Both the position numbers and the translations under genes were made by a program. This document shows, piece by piece, positions 18,605-27,660 of a stretch of DNA of 64,000 nt (positions within the stretch are counted from its first letter, which is position 1; each line of letters starts with the position of its first letter). The stretch is from Chrysogorgia sp. JL179-B06 (lineage: Eukaryota > Cnidaria > Anthozoa > Scleralcyonacea > Chrysogorgiidae). A model generated the notes under the pieces. The model ran no database searches and was not told where the DNA came from. It saw only the letters and a list, made by a program, of their open reading frames with translations. The stretch is from NCBI GenBank assembly GCA_035772405.1, contig JAYKKM010000440.1:61001-125000 (forward strand), in the 5' to 3' direction.

Positions 18605-19708
18605 ATGGAGCTCGGTGTGGAGACAGAACAAGGGTTGCGAGACATCTATTATAATCCTAAGAAAGGGTTCAGTGGTGCAGAGAGGTTGTATCAAAGCGCA
18701 TTGGGAGACGGATTGAAAGTAACTAGAAAAACAGTGAAAGAATGGTTGACAGCGCAGGACACTTACACTAGGTACAAACCTATTGTGAGAAGACATAAAT
18801 TCCGCGCGACTTTTGTTGGGTTTCTTGGTGAAGAGCTCCAAATGGATCTAGTGGACATGAGTAAGTATTCAAAACAGAATGGAGGTTATTATTGGATATT
18901 GACAGGTATTGAAATATTGAGTAGATACGCTTTTGGAATTGCAGTTTATAGAAAAGACACTAAGAGCATGACTAAGGCTGTTGGAAAATTGTTGGTTGAC
19001 TTTAAAGATCGGTTTGGGACCACACCTAAGTTAGCGCAATTTGATGATGGGCTTGAGTTCTACAACGTTGGTGTGAAAAGTTTGTTGAAAAAACATGGTG
19101 TCGAATATTTCAGCACAAAGAGTGATAAAAAGGCTGCTGTTGTCGAGCGCTTTAATAGAAGTCTGAAGAGTATTATGTGGAAGTACTTTTACGCACGTGG
19201 GACGTACAAGTGGATTGGGGTTCTAGACCAGTTTGTGAGCAATTACAACAGCAGTGTGAATCGCAGCATTATGATGAAACCGAAGGATGTCGATAAGTCG
19301 AATGAGGGCGAAGTGTGGACCACTTTGTTTGGTCACCAATTTGCAGACAACCCATTGCCGAAGTTTAGAGTTGGCCAATCAGTGAGAATTAGTAAATACA
19401 AGAGTGTGTTCACAAAGGGCTATGAAGCCAACTTCACTGAAGAGCTGTTTAAAGTGGTAAAGGTCATTCGCGGTGATCCGAATGTGTACGAAATTGAGGA
19501 TCACGCCGGTGAACAGATTATTGGTAAATTTTACGAACAGGAATTATCGCTGGTCAATAAGAAACATGGTGACGATGTGTACAGAGTTGAAAAGGTGTTG
19601 AAAAGAAAGAAAGTCAGAGGGGAGAAGATGGCGCTGGTCAAATGGTTGGGTTATGAGAGCAAACATAATTCGTGGATACCAGAAAGCGATATTCAAAATG
19701 TGAGCTAA
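18605..19708 (+). CDS. Retroviral-type (RVE) integrase with C-terminal chromodomain
   Basis: About 367 residues from ATG 18605. It joins the viral DNA to the host chromosome. The catalytic DDE triad can be placed at ELQMDLVDM (first D), AQFDDGLEF (second D) and AAVVERFNRSLK (E). The C-terminal part has an SH3-like strand region (FRVGQSVRISKYK) and a chromodomain (YRVEKVLKRKKV...MALVKWLGY...NSWIPESDI), which may target histone marks. All elements are intact. The upstream gene ends at 18599, so the two are packed with 5 bp between. It is the Polinton hallmark integrase. Confidence 0.93.
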   Translation: MELGVETEQGLRDIYYNPKKGFSGAERLYQSALGDGLKVTRKTVKEWLTAQDTYTRYKPIVRRHKFRATFVGFLGEELQMDLVDMSKYSKQNGGYYWILTGIEILSRYAFGIAVYRKDTKSMTKAVGKLLVDFKDRFGTTPKLAQFDDGLEFYNVGVKSLLKKHGVEYFSTKSDKKAAVVERFNRSLKSIMWKYFYARGTYKWIGVLDQFVSNYNSSVNRSIMMKPKDVDKSNEGEVWTTLFGHQFADNPLPKFRVGQSVRISKYKSVFTKGYEANFTEELFKVVKVIRGDPNVYEIEDHAGEQIIGKFYEQELSLVNKKHGDDVYRVEKVLKRKKVRGEKMALVKWLGYESKHNSWIPESDIQNVS

Positions 19709-19714
19709 TGTAAT

Positions 19715-21133
19715 ATGGCTGAAGGTGGGGAAGGTTTTGACGAGATTGAGATGGAGAACCTTGGTAGAGTCTACACTGATGATCAAATAGATGCCGAACT
19801 TGAAAGTGTTACTCAAGACTACATTTTACTTGACGATAAGTACGTCGACGACGTTATGCCCGACGTTGAGCGTGTTGAGTACGATAAATTGTTCGATAAA
19901 ATGATTAGATTACAGAATGAGCAAGAGAGGAGGTCTCGAGAAAAAGAGACGTCATTTATCGACACTGACGATGGTAAAACGGTGACAATAAGGGGAACCA
20001 ACACAGAAGTCCCAACAGTGGAGTTTGTTGAACAGGAGTCATATGGTGACGTCGATGACACGAGCTTCAGTATAGCTTTTGAAGAGGAGGAGGAAATTAA
20101 GAGAAGACTGGGTGAGCTAAAAGCGTCCAACAAAGAGCTAACAGAAAACAATGTGAAAAGAATCAAGCTAATAAGTAGGAAAATACGTAAATTGAGCAAA
20201 AAGACACTCGGCCAAGACGACGCGTCAAGGAAAATAGTCAACAGGTCGCAGGTTACGGACTCGGGGGCTATTCTTTTCAAACCGATAAACAAAGATGGTA
20301 AATATGGAAAACCCAAACGAATTCTAATACCTGGGAAAAAAGGTTTGATCTACAGTAAAGACGCTAGTAGTAAAAATGCGATTGAGCAGTTCAAAAAGTT
20401 AGTAAGTCAAATCCCTGAGAATACAGAGACAACGGCTGTCACAACAGAAGTAACCCCAGATAGCCTCCCAGTGATTGAGACAAAAGTGGACTATGTCGAC
20501 ATACCTGGGCTAACACCAGACGAAAACCGCGAGCTGAGTGGTGTGGTTAATCCAAGTGGTGGTGTGTTGCGCGAATCAAGAGTAGGCGACACTGGTGCGT
20601 TGCAAATACAAGCAGACTATTTTCAAAAGGTGATAGATGAAACGAGTGGGAGATTGGCGGAGCTCAACAGAGAAGGCCTCACAGCCGCGGAGAAAAAAGA
20701 GCGTCTTGGTCTAGTTGAGAGAATGATTGGACTTAGAAAGGCTAGAGACAGAGTTATTGAACAGCGGCAAATAGAAGAGGTTAGAGAGCAACAAGAGATC
20801 GACATTGACAGATTTCAGAAATTTAAGGAATGGGCTAAAGAAAATATGGTTGGGTTGAGCGCTGTGGCAATTTCAATGGCTGGGATTATAACGACTATTA
20901 TTATCGCTGGTAGATCTGCTGTTATGAAAGGCGCTATGGCTACAAAGTCGTTCGCACAGGCTGTTAAGAATGCAATCACGAAGATGGGCCCGTGGGCTGT
21001 TGGGTTGGCTAATTTAGTTTATAATGCGTTGATGTTGGGTGCGAAGGGTCTCGCATGGTTGGCTCAAAATCTGTGGGTACTTGCGGTGGTGCTTGCGTGG
21101 TTCGCGTATGATTATTACAAGCTAAAACGGTAG
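19715..21133 (+). CDS. Acidic coiled-coil protein with C-terminal membrane segments
   Basis: 472 residues. The acidic N-terminus begins MAEGGEGFDEIEMEN. A long helical middle follows (about residues 40-160 and 290-385, rich in E/K/R). The C-terminus has hydrophobic segments (VGLSAVAISMAGIITTIIIAG; WAVGLANLVYNALMLGA; LWVLAVVLAWFAYDYY). The element B homologue at 37457-38902 is broken. It lies between integrase and MCP in both elements. Function is unknown; a membrane-bound virion protein is likely. Confidence 0.7.
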   Translation: MAEGGEGFDEIEMENLGRVYTDDQIDAELESVTQDYILLDDKYVDDVMPDVERVEYDKLFDKMIRLQNEQERRSREKETSFIDTDDGKTVTIRGTNTEVPTVEFVEQESYGDVDDTSFSIAFEEEEEIKRRLGELKASNKELTENNVKRIKLISRKIRKLSKKTLGQDDASRKIVNRSQVTDSGAILFKPINKDGKYGKPKRILIPGKKGLIYSKDASSKNAIEQFKKLVSQIPENTETTAVTTEVTPDSLPVIETKVDYVDIPGLTPDENRELSGVVNPSGGVLRESRVGDTGALQIQADYFQKVIDETSGRLAELNREGLTAAEKKERLGLVERMIGLRKARDRVIEQRQIEEVREQQEIDIDRFQKFKEWAKENMVGLSAVAISMAGIITTIIIAGRSAVMKGAMATKSFAQAVKNAITKMGPWAVGLANLVYNALMLGAKGLAWLAQNLWVLAVVLAWFAYDYYKLKR

Positions 21134-21155
21134 CGATAAAACATATGTAAAGTAT

Positions 21156-22394
21156 ATGAACGCCACGTCAGCAGAATTGAGTCCCGGTTTTAGACGAGCG
21201 ACCATGGGTGTCATAAAAGGGGCGAGAACACAGCACGTGATCACGTTGAACCCTAACAAAGTCAGCCCTGGTGAAGAACTTTACATCGATGTACCGAAGC
21301 TCAAGGTTAGTAGCTGCTTGGTGCCTGGATCGTTGGGTCTAGTGTTCGACTTTAAGAACGCGAACGCCAAAAGTTGGTTCTTGAATAATGTGAGCAAGTT
21401 GCTTTGTGAGAAGCTTGTTGTGAGACTAGCTGGGGAGACTGTGTATGACAACAACGGGGAAAATTACACTGGTGTTTATCGCGACCTTTGGGAAAGCATC
21501 ACTGCGCGAAATCAAATGATTGATTATGGTATCGCTGGTGAGAACTTGAGAAAGCTAATTTCTAAGGACGATAGTGGCGCGACGAGTGGAGACGTTGTTA
21601 AGGTTAGTGACGCATTGATGTTTAGCGTGATTGGAACGAAACAGCGAATAAAGCTTGGTAAAATCATGAATGACCACGGGTTGTACGCCCCTTTTAGCAT
21701 GAACAACAACTTGCAGTACGTCATCACACTTCCGAAGGCCGCAGACATCATGGTGGCGCAATCCAATGAAAGTGTAGGTGGGTACACTCTGGAGAACCTC
21801 GAGCTCGAGTACGAGACGATTGATAACCAGGAGCTCGCTGATGAAATAGCGTCAGGCTATGCGAGTGGTCGTAGTTTGTCGTACGAGCACGTTACGTTGA
21901 TGAAAACCACCGAATGGGACAAAGGCACGACCATTGTGAACGAAAACATTAATCTTCCAAGAAAAAGCATGAAGGCAATCGTGTTGCTATTCACGAATAA
22001 GGTGCGAGCAGACAGTGAGGAGTTTCTTTACCCAAATATCGAGAGTGTTAGAGTCACGATTGAAGGTGTGCCAAATAGTGTGTACTCGCAGGGCATTCCG
22101 AAGTCGAAGTTCTACGCAGAGGCGAAACGACTGTTTGGGTTGGGTGAAGAGCACGCCCAGTTCATGACCATACAGAAATTCTATAAAAATAGTTTTGCGT
22201 TGGTCATCGACTTGAGGAGCGTCCAAGATAATTACAACGTCGCCACTGGTAAAAAAATTGTGAACACACAATCTGGCGTGCTTCTTGAGATCACTAAAAA
22301 AGCGACGACTGCAAATGTCATGTGTAGGGTGTTTGTGATGAGTGATGGACTGGTCAACTTCATGAACAATGGGCTGCAGTCAATCCAGTACTAA
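21156..22394 (+). CDS. Major capsid protein (double jelly roll)
   Basis: 412 residues; forms the hexon-like capsomers of the particle. The signature SWFLNNVSKLLCEKLVVRLAG with GETVYDN is typical of Polinton/adintovirus MCPs. Other conserved blocks are YTGVYRDLW, HGLYAPFSMNN, ENLELEYETI, NINLPRKSMKAIVLLF and a C-terminal VMSDGLVNFMNNGLQSIQY. The sequence is intact, in contrast with the homologue in element B (36196-37434). The start follows GTAAAGTAT directly. ATPase begins 15 bp after the stop. Confidence 0.9.
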   Translation: MNATSAELSPGFRRATMGVIKGARTQHVITLNPNKVSPGEELYIDVPKLKVSSCLVPGSLGLVFDFKNANAKSWFLNNVSKLLCEKLVVRLAGETVYDNNGENYTGVYRDLWESITARNQMIDYGIAGENLRKLISKDDSGATSGDVVKVSDALMFSVIGTKQRIKLGKIMNDHGLYAPFSMNNNLQYVITLPKAADIMVAQSNESVGGYTLENLELEYETIDNQELADEIASGYASGRSLSYEHVTLMKTTEWDKGTTIVNENINLPRKSMKAIVLLFTNKVRADSEEFLYPNIESVRVTIEGVPNSVYSQGIPKSKFYAEAKRLFGLGEEHAQFMTIQKFYKNSFALVIDLRSVQDNYNVATGKKIVNTQSGVLLEITKKATTANVMCRVFVMSDGLVNFMNNGLQSIQY

Positions 22395-22409
22395 ATCAAA
22401 CGTGAGTTA

Positions 22410-23009
22410 ATGGAGACTCCGTTTAATATGTTAATTGTTGGTATGACAGCTTGTGGTAAGACGCGTTACTTGCTGGAAACATTGGAATCTGAGTACTTTA
22501 GTAAATTTGACTACATTGTGTTGATTTGTCCTACTTTCGAGTGGAACAAAGCGTATCAAGATTGGAAATATGTGTGTGACCCTGACGTGTTAGCGATAGA
22601 CTGCACACAGGACAATGTCGACGCTGTTCTCAAGTGCGTAACAAACATTTTTAAAGGCACTAACACTCTAATTGTGCTAGACGACTGTGCAAGTTCTCAA
22701 GATGTTAAGAATAGGACTAGTCAATTGGTCAACTTGGCTTTTAGTGCGCGACATTTTACGCTGAGCGTTATTGTCATCACACAACAACTGACATCAATCG
22801 CGAAACCGTATAGAGAAAACATTAGTAAGCTCGTTTGCTTCTACTGTCCGAGCAGGAGTGATATGAAGGTCGTTATTGACGATTACCTTGGGCACATTAG
22901 CAAAGAAGAAGTGTCGACGATTGTGACCGCACTAAAAAATAATAAATACGCTAGACTTGAAATCTCACTGCGTTATCCATACAACTACGAAGTTGTTACT
23001 CCGCAATAA
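22410..23009 (+). CDS. Genome-packaging ATPase (A32/FtsK-HerA type)
   Basis: 199 residues; powers DNA entry into the capsid. Walker A is VGMTACGKT (residues 9-18), Walker B is TLIVLDDC (about 88-95), and the sensor/Q motif is VIVITQQLTSIAKPYREN. The length is typical for Polinton ATPases. The element B homologue at 35567-36178 is also intact. It is packed between MCP and the last membrane gene. Confidence 0.92.
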   Translation: METPFNMLIVGMTACGKTRYLLETLESEYFSKFDYIVLICPTFEWNKAYQDWKYVCDPDVLAIDCTQDNVDAVLKCVTNIFKGTNTLIVLDDCASSQDVKNRTSQLVNLAFSARHFTLSVIVITQQLTSIAKPYRENISKLVCFYCPSRSDMKVVIDDYLGHISKEEVSTIVTALKNNKYARLEISLRYPYNYEVVTPQ

Positions 23010-23012
23010 AAT

Positions 23013-23539
23013 ATGGGTATAAGTAGTAACGTGATGGTGAAACGCAAAAGCGATGAAAATCCCACGATTGAGGAATTAGTTGAGGACACTCAAGCCGCTA
23101 GCACCTCGACTGTGGACACTGACGACATTGACGTTAGGAGAGCTGAACTTATTAGACTGTCTGGCGATGGTGTGGTAAGCCAATCTGAAGCATACATTAA
23201 AAAAGCGTCCGCAAAGGTTATCGACAAGATATGGCGCCAACACGAGTTGAAGAGAGAATGGAGATTGCAAACGCTTTTCTCACCGACTTGCTAATCAGCA
23301 AATTCGCCAGCCTACTGGACGGGTTGAACGCTATTGAGAACTCTGACGAACTAAATGACGAGTTGCAGAAAGACCCGTTATTAAAGAAAGACGTTGAGAG
23401 CATTGTCGCGGTTGTGACACCGTACGTACCTTTCTTGGGCTTGTTGTCGGGAGGAATTATAACGTCGAAATATGTGTACGATCACCACTTCAAGAAAGAG
23501 GCGGTAGACGGCGCTGAGAGTAGTGAGCAAGTGGACTAA
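23013..23539 (+). pseudogene. Small membrane protein, frameshifted
   Basis: Homologous over its whole length to the intact 182-residue protein of element B (34919-35467). The first part (MVKRKSDEN, TIEELVED, IKKASAKVIDKIW) is in one frame. The rest (IANAFLTDLLISKFA, LLKKDVE, VPFLGLLSGGIITSKY) is in another. The frame changes near 23255-23262. Either a one-base indel or a sequencing error would explain it. A hydrophobic segment lies near the C-terminus. It is the last gene before the right subterminal region. Confidence 0.75.
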
Positions 23540-23712
23540 TCTACATACTAACAGGTGGCTACTCGCGATCTCGCAAAACAAACGCTAAAAGGCAGCAAAA
23601 TGGGCGACTACTTTGAGATCTGCCATTGAGGGAGAGACAATCCGGCCCCTAAGCCATTTGTGGATTATTCCCTTGCAAATCTCACTACGAGCGCCCTGCT
23701 TGAGAATCTGAT

Positions 23713-23965
23713 GTCACACCGGTCTGCTTTTTCTAGGATCGATGCAAGCTACCTTTTTGGGCACGTCCTCAAGCTTTCGCAGTATTTTATTGTGACACCT
23801 TGAGGACTTACTTCTCGCCTCTAGTTATTTTTTCTCACATCATGGATGCTTATTAAGCTGGTGTCATATCGGTCTGCTTTTTTCTAGGATCGATACCTTA
23901 GGTTTAATGCTATTACGCGCGTCCTCAAGCTTTTGCCGTATTTTATTATGACATCCTCAACCTCG
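23713..23965. repeat. Two imperfect direct repeats with paired ends
   Basis: Both share CGGTCTGCTTTT-TCTAGGATCGAT, CGTCCTCAAGCTTT and GTATTTTATT. The first is framed by GTCACA...TGTGAC, the second by GTCATA...TATGAC, so a base pair is exchanged while pairing is kept. The first also holds GTCCTCAAG (23765-23773) and its exact inverted copy (23799-23807). Confidence 0.65.
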
Positions 23966-24127
23966 TCAAGCTTGTGGATGTGGTGGACTGGGAAGAGCGC
24001 TCTGATCGCGAGCACGAAATCTATCCCGCAGGCCGCCACACCCACAGTCAATTCACTATCATTTTAGAGTATTTAAGCAAATAAACATGACGGGTGGCTA
24101 TTTCGCTATCCATTTGGATAAACATCA

Positions 24128-24158
24128 CCACTAGAGTCAAAATCTAGTGGTTTTTTTT
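24128..24158 (+). terminator. Hairpin followed by T8
   Basis: CCACTAGA, seven-base loop, TCTAGTGG, then eight T. The 8-bp stem is perfect. It could end a Pol III transcript (T8), or act as a hairpin 3'-end signal like those of some giant viruses. The GC-rich stretch upstream (GTGGATGTGGTGG with CCGCCACACCCAC) can also pair. Confidence 0.5.
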
Positions 24159-24212
24159 CGCGCGTGAATCGGGACAGCAGCAGAACGCGCGTCGGTGGTT
24201 TGTTGAACAAAA

Positions 24213-24370
24213 AAATGCGAAAATGCTGAAATGACACTCTCTACTTTTTTAAATATGTGAAAACGTTGAAGCGGCACACTATGCCCTTTTTAAATACGCG
24301 AAAATGTTGAAACGACACTTTCTACTTTTTTAAAGACGTGAAAATGATGAAGCGACACATTCTATTTTAA
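24213..24370. repeat. Subterminal tandem repeat, unit about 51 bp, 3-4 copies
   Basis: Each unit has GCGAAAATGYTGAAAYGACAC followed by TCTACTTTTTTAAA, with point differences between copies. It lies just inside the right terminal palindrome of element A. Confidence 0.75.
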
Positions 24371-24467
24371 ATATGGCTAAAATTTAGCGAAAATTGTGAT
24401 TTTGGTATTTGTTATCAATTGAGTAGAAAACGTGGGAGGGGTGTCTAGATTGACTAATGACTACCAT

Positions 24468-24626
24468 AGTAGCGCAGAGAGTGAGGCTGTGAGGTCACTA
24501 ACGTCGACTGTAAAACGTAAATACCAAAACATTGCTAAGTTATGGCTCGGCACAAATTTGGCGATGTTTTGGCGTTTATATTACGGTTGGCGTCGCTGGG
24601 CCCGCACCCCCACTCTCTATACTACT
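24468..24626. repeat. Right terminal repeat of element A, folded-back palindrome
   Basis: The outer end, read inward, is AGTAGTATAGAGAGTGGGGG, matching the terminal repeat of element B. The inner arm begins AGTAGCGCAGAGAGTGAGGC at 24468 and faces it. Nearer the centre, TAAATACCAAAACA pairs with TGTTTTGGCGTTTA. The whole 159 bp therefore forms an imperfect hairpin. The flanking base pairs after 24626 (TCTATA) would be one copy of the target duplication. Confidence 0.75.
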
Positions 24627-25695
24627 TCTATATAAACTAGTACAACTGTAATATCAGATACACGCACTTCGGTTATTACAGCAAGTATCTATTTATTATA
24701 TTGAGGTTTTTATTTTCAAAATGGTAATGAGGATGACGTCTATAGATGCATTTGTGTTTCTTTCTCCTTTTTGCCTTTTTTTTAAATAAACTGCTTGAAA
24801 ATTTTAAAGTGCCTATGAAACGAAAATTAAGTTTGTCTTATTTAAAAAAACACTTAAAATGATAGAGTAACATATTTTGCAGTTTATGGTTTCCTTGCTT
24901 CGTTTTTGAGATATTTCAGTTTGTTTGATATGTATAAATTTAACTTATAAGATAACTGTACGTCACTCTTTGCATAATGACTTATCGCAAAAGATTATAT
25001 ATCTCTGTTATTGTCAAACAAAAACACTTAAAATTTACAGACTCTGTTGTAGGAGAAACACTCGCACATGGTTCCTAATTCGCCAAGTGCTTTTGTTCAA
25101 TAATAACAAAGATATAGAACACTTTGCGATAACTCATTATGTAAACTGTGACGTAAAGTTATCATATAAATGAATCTTGATTATAGTTACATATTGTTTG
25201 CCATTGAGGCCATCATCTTCATTCCATCCCGGTACACTTTTCGATACTTTTTGAGATATCCTGGTGACAGACAAACAAACAAACAAACAAACAAACAGAA
25301 CGGGTAAAAACATAACCTCCTGGCGGAGATAATAATAATAACAATAACAAAAACAATGATAATAATAATATAATAATAACTATAACAATAAAAGTTACAG
25401 TGAGTCAAGTGTCCTAGCAACACGATCTTTCCAATAAGCTAGATATTGGTCGGGATGAATGGCATTTAACACATAAGGACTTGAATGTTATTGGATTGCC
25501 AGGATCGTAAAGGTGACTAGATAATTTCTATGTTCACAATCTTTAAAACGTTTGTATATACCTCAATGAAAGCTAATGATATTATAGTTTTGAATTATTT
25601 TATCTAAATTGTTTTCATATATAAATGAATCGAGTATACTTATATATATATATAGTGTCTGCCACTGAGGCCATCATAATCCGGTATATACTTTT
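24627..25695. other. Host intergenic DNA with simple repeats
   Basis: No gene was supported. It is A/T-rich. It contains a (CAAA)n run near 25270-25297 and an (AAT/AAC)n run near 25329-25395. A GCCA(T/C)TGAGGCCATCAT segment appears twice (about 25201 and 25663). Confidence 0.6.
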
Positions 25696-26805
25696 TCAGA
25701 TATAGTCGTCTAAAATTTCCAATGATTTATCTTCTGTCTTCTCACATATTGCTTTCATTTTCAAAGACATGCTTGCAAAGTCGATATCTTTCGACAGCAA
25801 TGTTGTCATTTTCAGTTTATTTTGCTCTTCAAATGTAAACATCTCTGCGATTTCTTTAAGAGGAGTGAACAAAGGTTCCAACGCGTAGGCATGATCTTGT
25901 GTTTCTGTTTTCAATACGTTACTCTTTCCCCAAATCTTTGTCATGAAATGGCAGGTATTTTTTAATTTCTCTCCCACTTCTAGAAAACGTTTCTGTTTTT
26001 CTTGTAGGCGTCGTACGCTTTCTTCAATCTTTTCTAATCTCTCTTCCATTTTGTCTTTCTCTGTATTTTTCATTGACAACTGTTGGCGAAGATCATTTTG
26101 GCTTGTTTTCTTCTGTGAAATTTTGCTTTCACAATCTTTGATATTTTCTCGAGCGGAATCGACGTTTTTCCCTGCTTCTTTGACGGCGTCTTCTAGCGCT
26201 GTCAGACTCACAATGACCATGGTTGGACCAGCAATCCAGCCTATTATAGGAATCGGCGTAATGACCAACCCCACTATAGCCACGGTCTTTTGTTCTTGTT
26301 TTTTCTTTCTCAATTGTTCTTGAGAATCTGCCAATGTGTCATTTGCTCTATTCAATGAGCTTTTAGCATCGCTCAATTCTTGTTCTTTGTTGTCAATTTG
26401 ATCGTTTAGGGACTTCAGATTTTGATTCATCTCTTTGATTTTGATTTTTTTCTCAGAAAGATTTCGTTTCATCTTGCCCATGTCGTCAACTGTTTTCTCG
26501 ATTTCTTCAGACAGCTTGGCATTTTCCTCTAGCCACATTTGTAACGCTCTGCTCAGGTATTCATGTGTGTGGCGAATAGGTAAAGATAATCTCTTAACAA
26601 TTCGCTTTACTTTGAAAGCAGACGTCGAACTATTAATGTTGGTCTTGGTCAGAATGCTGACGACATTATGGAGAGTTTGTATTCCTAATACAAATGCTGT
26701 TTGTGGGTCGGCAGTTGCCACCAATTCTTGTCTACTGTATCTCTCCTCCTGTCTACTGTATCTCTCGTAAAATCTTTGAAACATTCTTGATGATGTTATT
26801 CTCAT
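25696..26805 (-). CDS. Alpha-helical protein with central hydrophobic hairpin; resembles alpha pore-forming toxin fold
   Basis: 369 residues in a single exon, with an ATG at 26805. Long heptad-rich coiled coil occupies about residues 90-175 and 205-270. Between them is one hydrophobic block (VAIVGLVITPIPIIGWIAGP and a following VIVSLTA) with a Pro/Gly turn in the middle. Two long helices around a hydrophobic hairpin is the layout of the ClyA/HBL/Xax alpha pore-forming family. No sequence signature of a named family was recognised, so the assignment rests on layout. Other coiled-coil membrane proteins are possible. There is no signal peptide. A gene of similar layout lies at 55740-56750. Confidence 0.5.
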   Translation of the reverse strand: MRITSSRMFQRFYERYSRQEERYSRQELVATADPQTAFVLGIQTLHNVVSILTKTNINSSTSAFKVKRIVKRLSLPIRHTHEYLSRALQMWLEENAKLSEEIEKTVDDMGKMKRNLSEKKIKIKEMNQNLKSLNDQIDNKEQELSDAKSSLNRANDTLADSQEQLRKKKQEQKTVAIVGLVITPIPIIGWIAGPTMVIVSLTALEDAVKEAGKNVDSARENIKDCESKISQKKTSQNDLRQQLSMKNTEKDKMEERLEKIEESVRRLQEKQKRFLEVGEKLKNTCHFMTKIWGKSNVLKTETQDHAYALEPLFTPLKEIAEMFTFEEQNKLKMTTLLSKDIDFASMSLKMKAICEKTEDKSLEILDDYI

Positions 26806-27094
26806 ATTTAACTGTCAATATGCTCTCTCGCGACTTCACTCGATCAGCATTCAGAACAAACCTGTTCGATGTACAGATGTACATGTGTTTTGTGCCGTCT
26901 GGAGTGAAACCGGATGTGTTACGTAATCTCTCAGTTTATGCATGGCTCCCTGAGCGCCTTTGCATTTCCGTTTTGTTTTTGAATTCCAAGATGTCTGGGA
27001 GTGCCCCAATATTGAGTACTATATATTATTGTACAATATTGAGTACTATTGAGTCAATACTGAGTGCCCCAACGTTGTACAATACAACATATAA

Positions 27095-27660
27095 CAACAC
27101 AACGGCCATAGCACAGCACAACTGCCACAGCACAGCACAGCACAACTGCCACAGCACAGCACAACTGCCACAGCACAGCACAACTGCCACAGCACAGCAC
27201 AACTGCCACAGCACAGCACAACTGCCACAGCACAGCACAACTGCCACAGCACAGAACAACTGCCACAGCACAGCACAACTGCCACAGCACATCAGTACAA
27301 CACAACTGCCACATGCAGAGTAGAGCACCTGACAGCACAACTGCCACAGCACAGCACAACTGCCACAGCACAGAACAACTGCCACAGCACAGCACAACTG
27401 CCACAGCACATCAGTACAGCACAACTGCCACAGCACAGCACAACTGCCACAGCACAGCACAACTGCCACAGCACAGCACAACTGCCACAGCACAGCACAA
27501 CTGCCACAGCACAGCACAACTGCCACAGCACAGCACAACTGCCACAGCACAGAACAACTGCCACAGCACAGCACAACTGCCACAGCACATCAGTACAACA
27601 CAACTGCCACATGCAGAGTAGAGCACCTGACAGCACAACTGCACAGAACAGCACAACTGG
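27095..27660. repeat. Minisatellite ACAGCACAACTGCC with higher-order 300-bp structure
   Basis: About 28 copies of a 19-20-bp unit (CAGCACAACTGCCACAGCA), with occasional CAGAACA variants. A distinctive block (ATCAGTACAACACAACTGCC then ATGCAGAGTAGAGCACCTGA) occurs at about 27290 and again 300 bp later. Long Cys/Val/Leu ORFs on the minus strand are products of the repeat, not genes. Confidence 0.95.

Larger units (their letters stand above)
23540..24467. other. Right subterminal non-coding region of element A
   Basis: No coding sequence. It contains two imperfect direct repeats (23713-23807 and 23863-23965), a GC-rich foldable stretch (23965-24045), a hairpin followed by eight T (24128-24158) and a tandem array (24213-24370). 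It then passes into the terminal palindrome. Confidence 0.7.
1..24626. mobile_element. Element A: Polinton/Maverick (adintovirus-like) virus-like element, left end outside window
   Basis: A block of virus-type genes with the Polinton hallmark set: protein-primed DNA polymerase B, RVE integrase with chromodomain, double-jelly-roll MCP and A32/FtsK-type ATPase. The right end is placed at 24626 because the last bases match, inverted, the outer terminal repeat of the complete element B (AGTAGTATAGA.AGTGGGG read inward). The left end is not in the window. Nearly every gene has a homologue in element B (34472-52336) in mirror order, except the polymerase, whose orientation is reversed relative to that expectation. 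Coding sequence here looks richer in G/C at third positions than in B. The polymerase portion (1-3650) could instead belong to a separate neighbouring element. No adenain-type protease was recognised. Confidence 0.8.

Noticed and set aside
23013..23539. Programmed ribosomal frameshift in the last gene of element A
   Set aside because: No slippery heptamer was seen at the frame change, and the homologue in B is one continuous frame; a simple indel is more likely.
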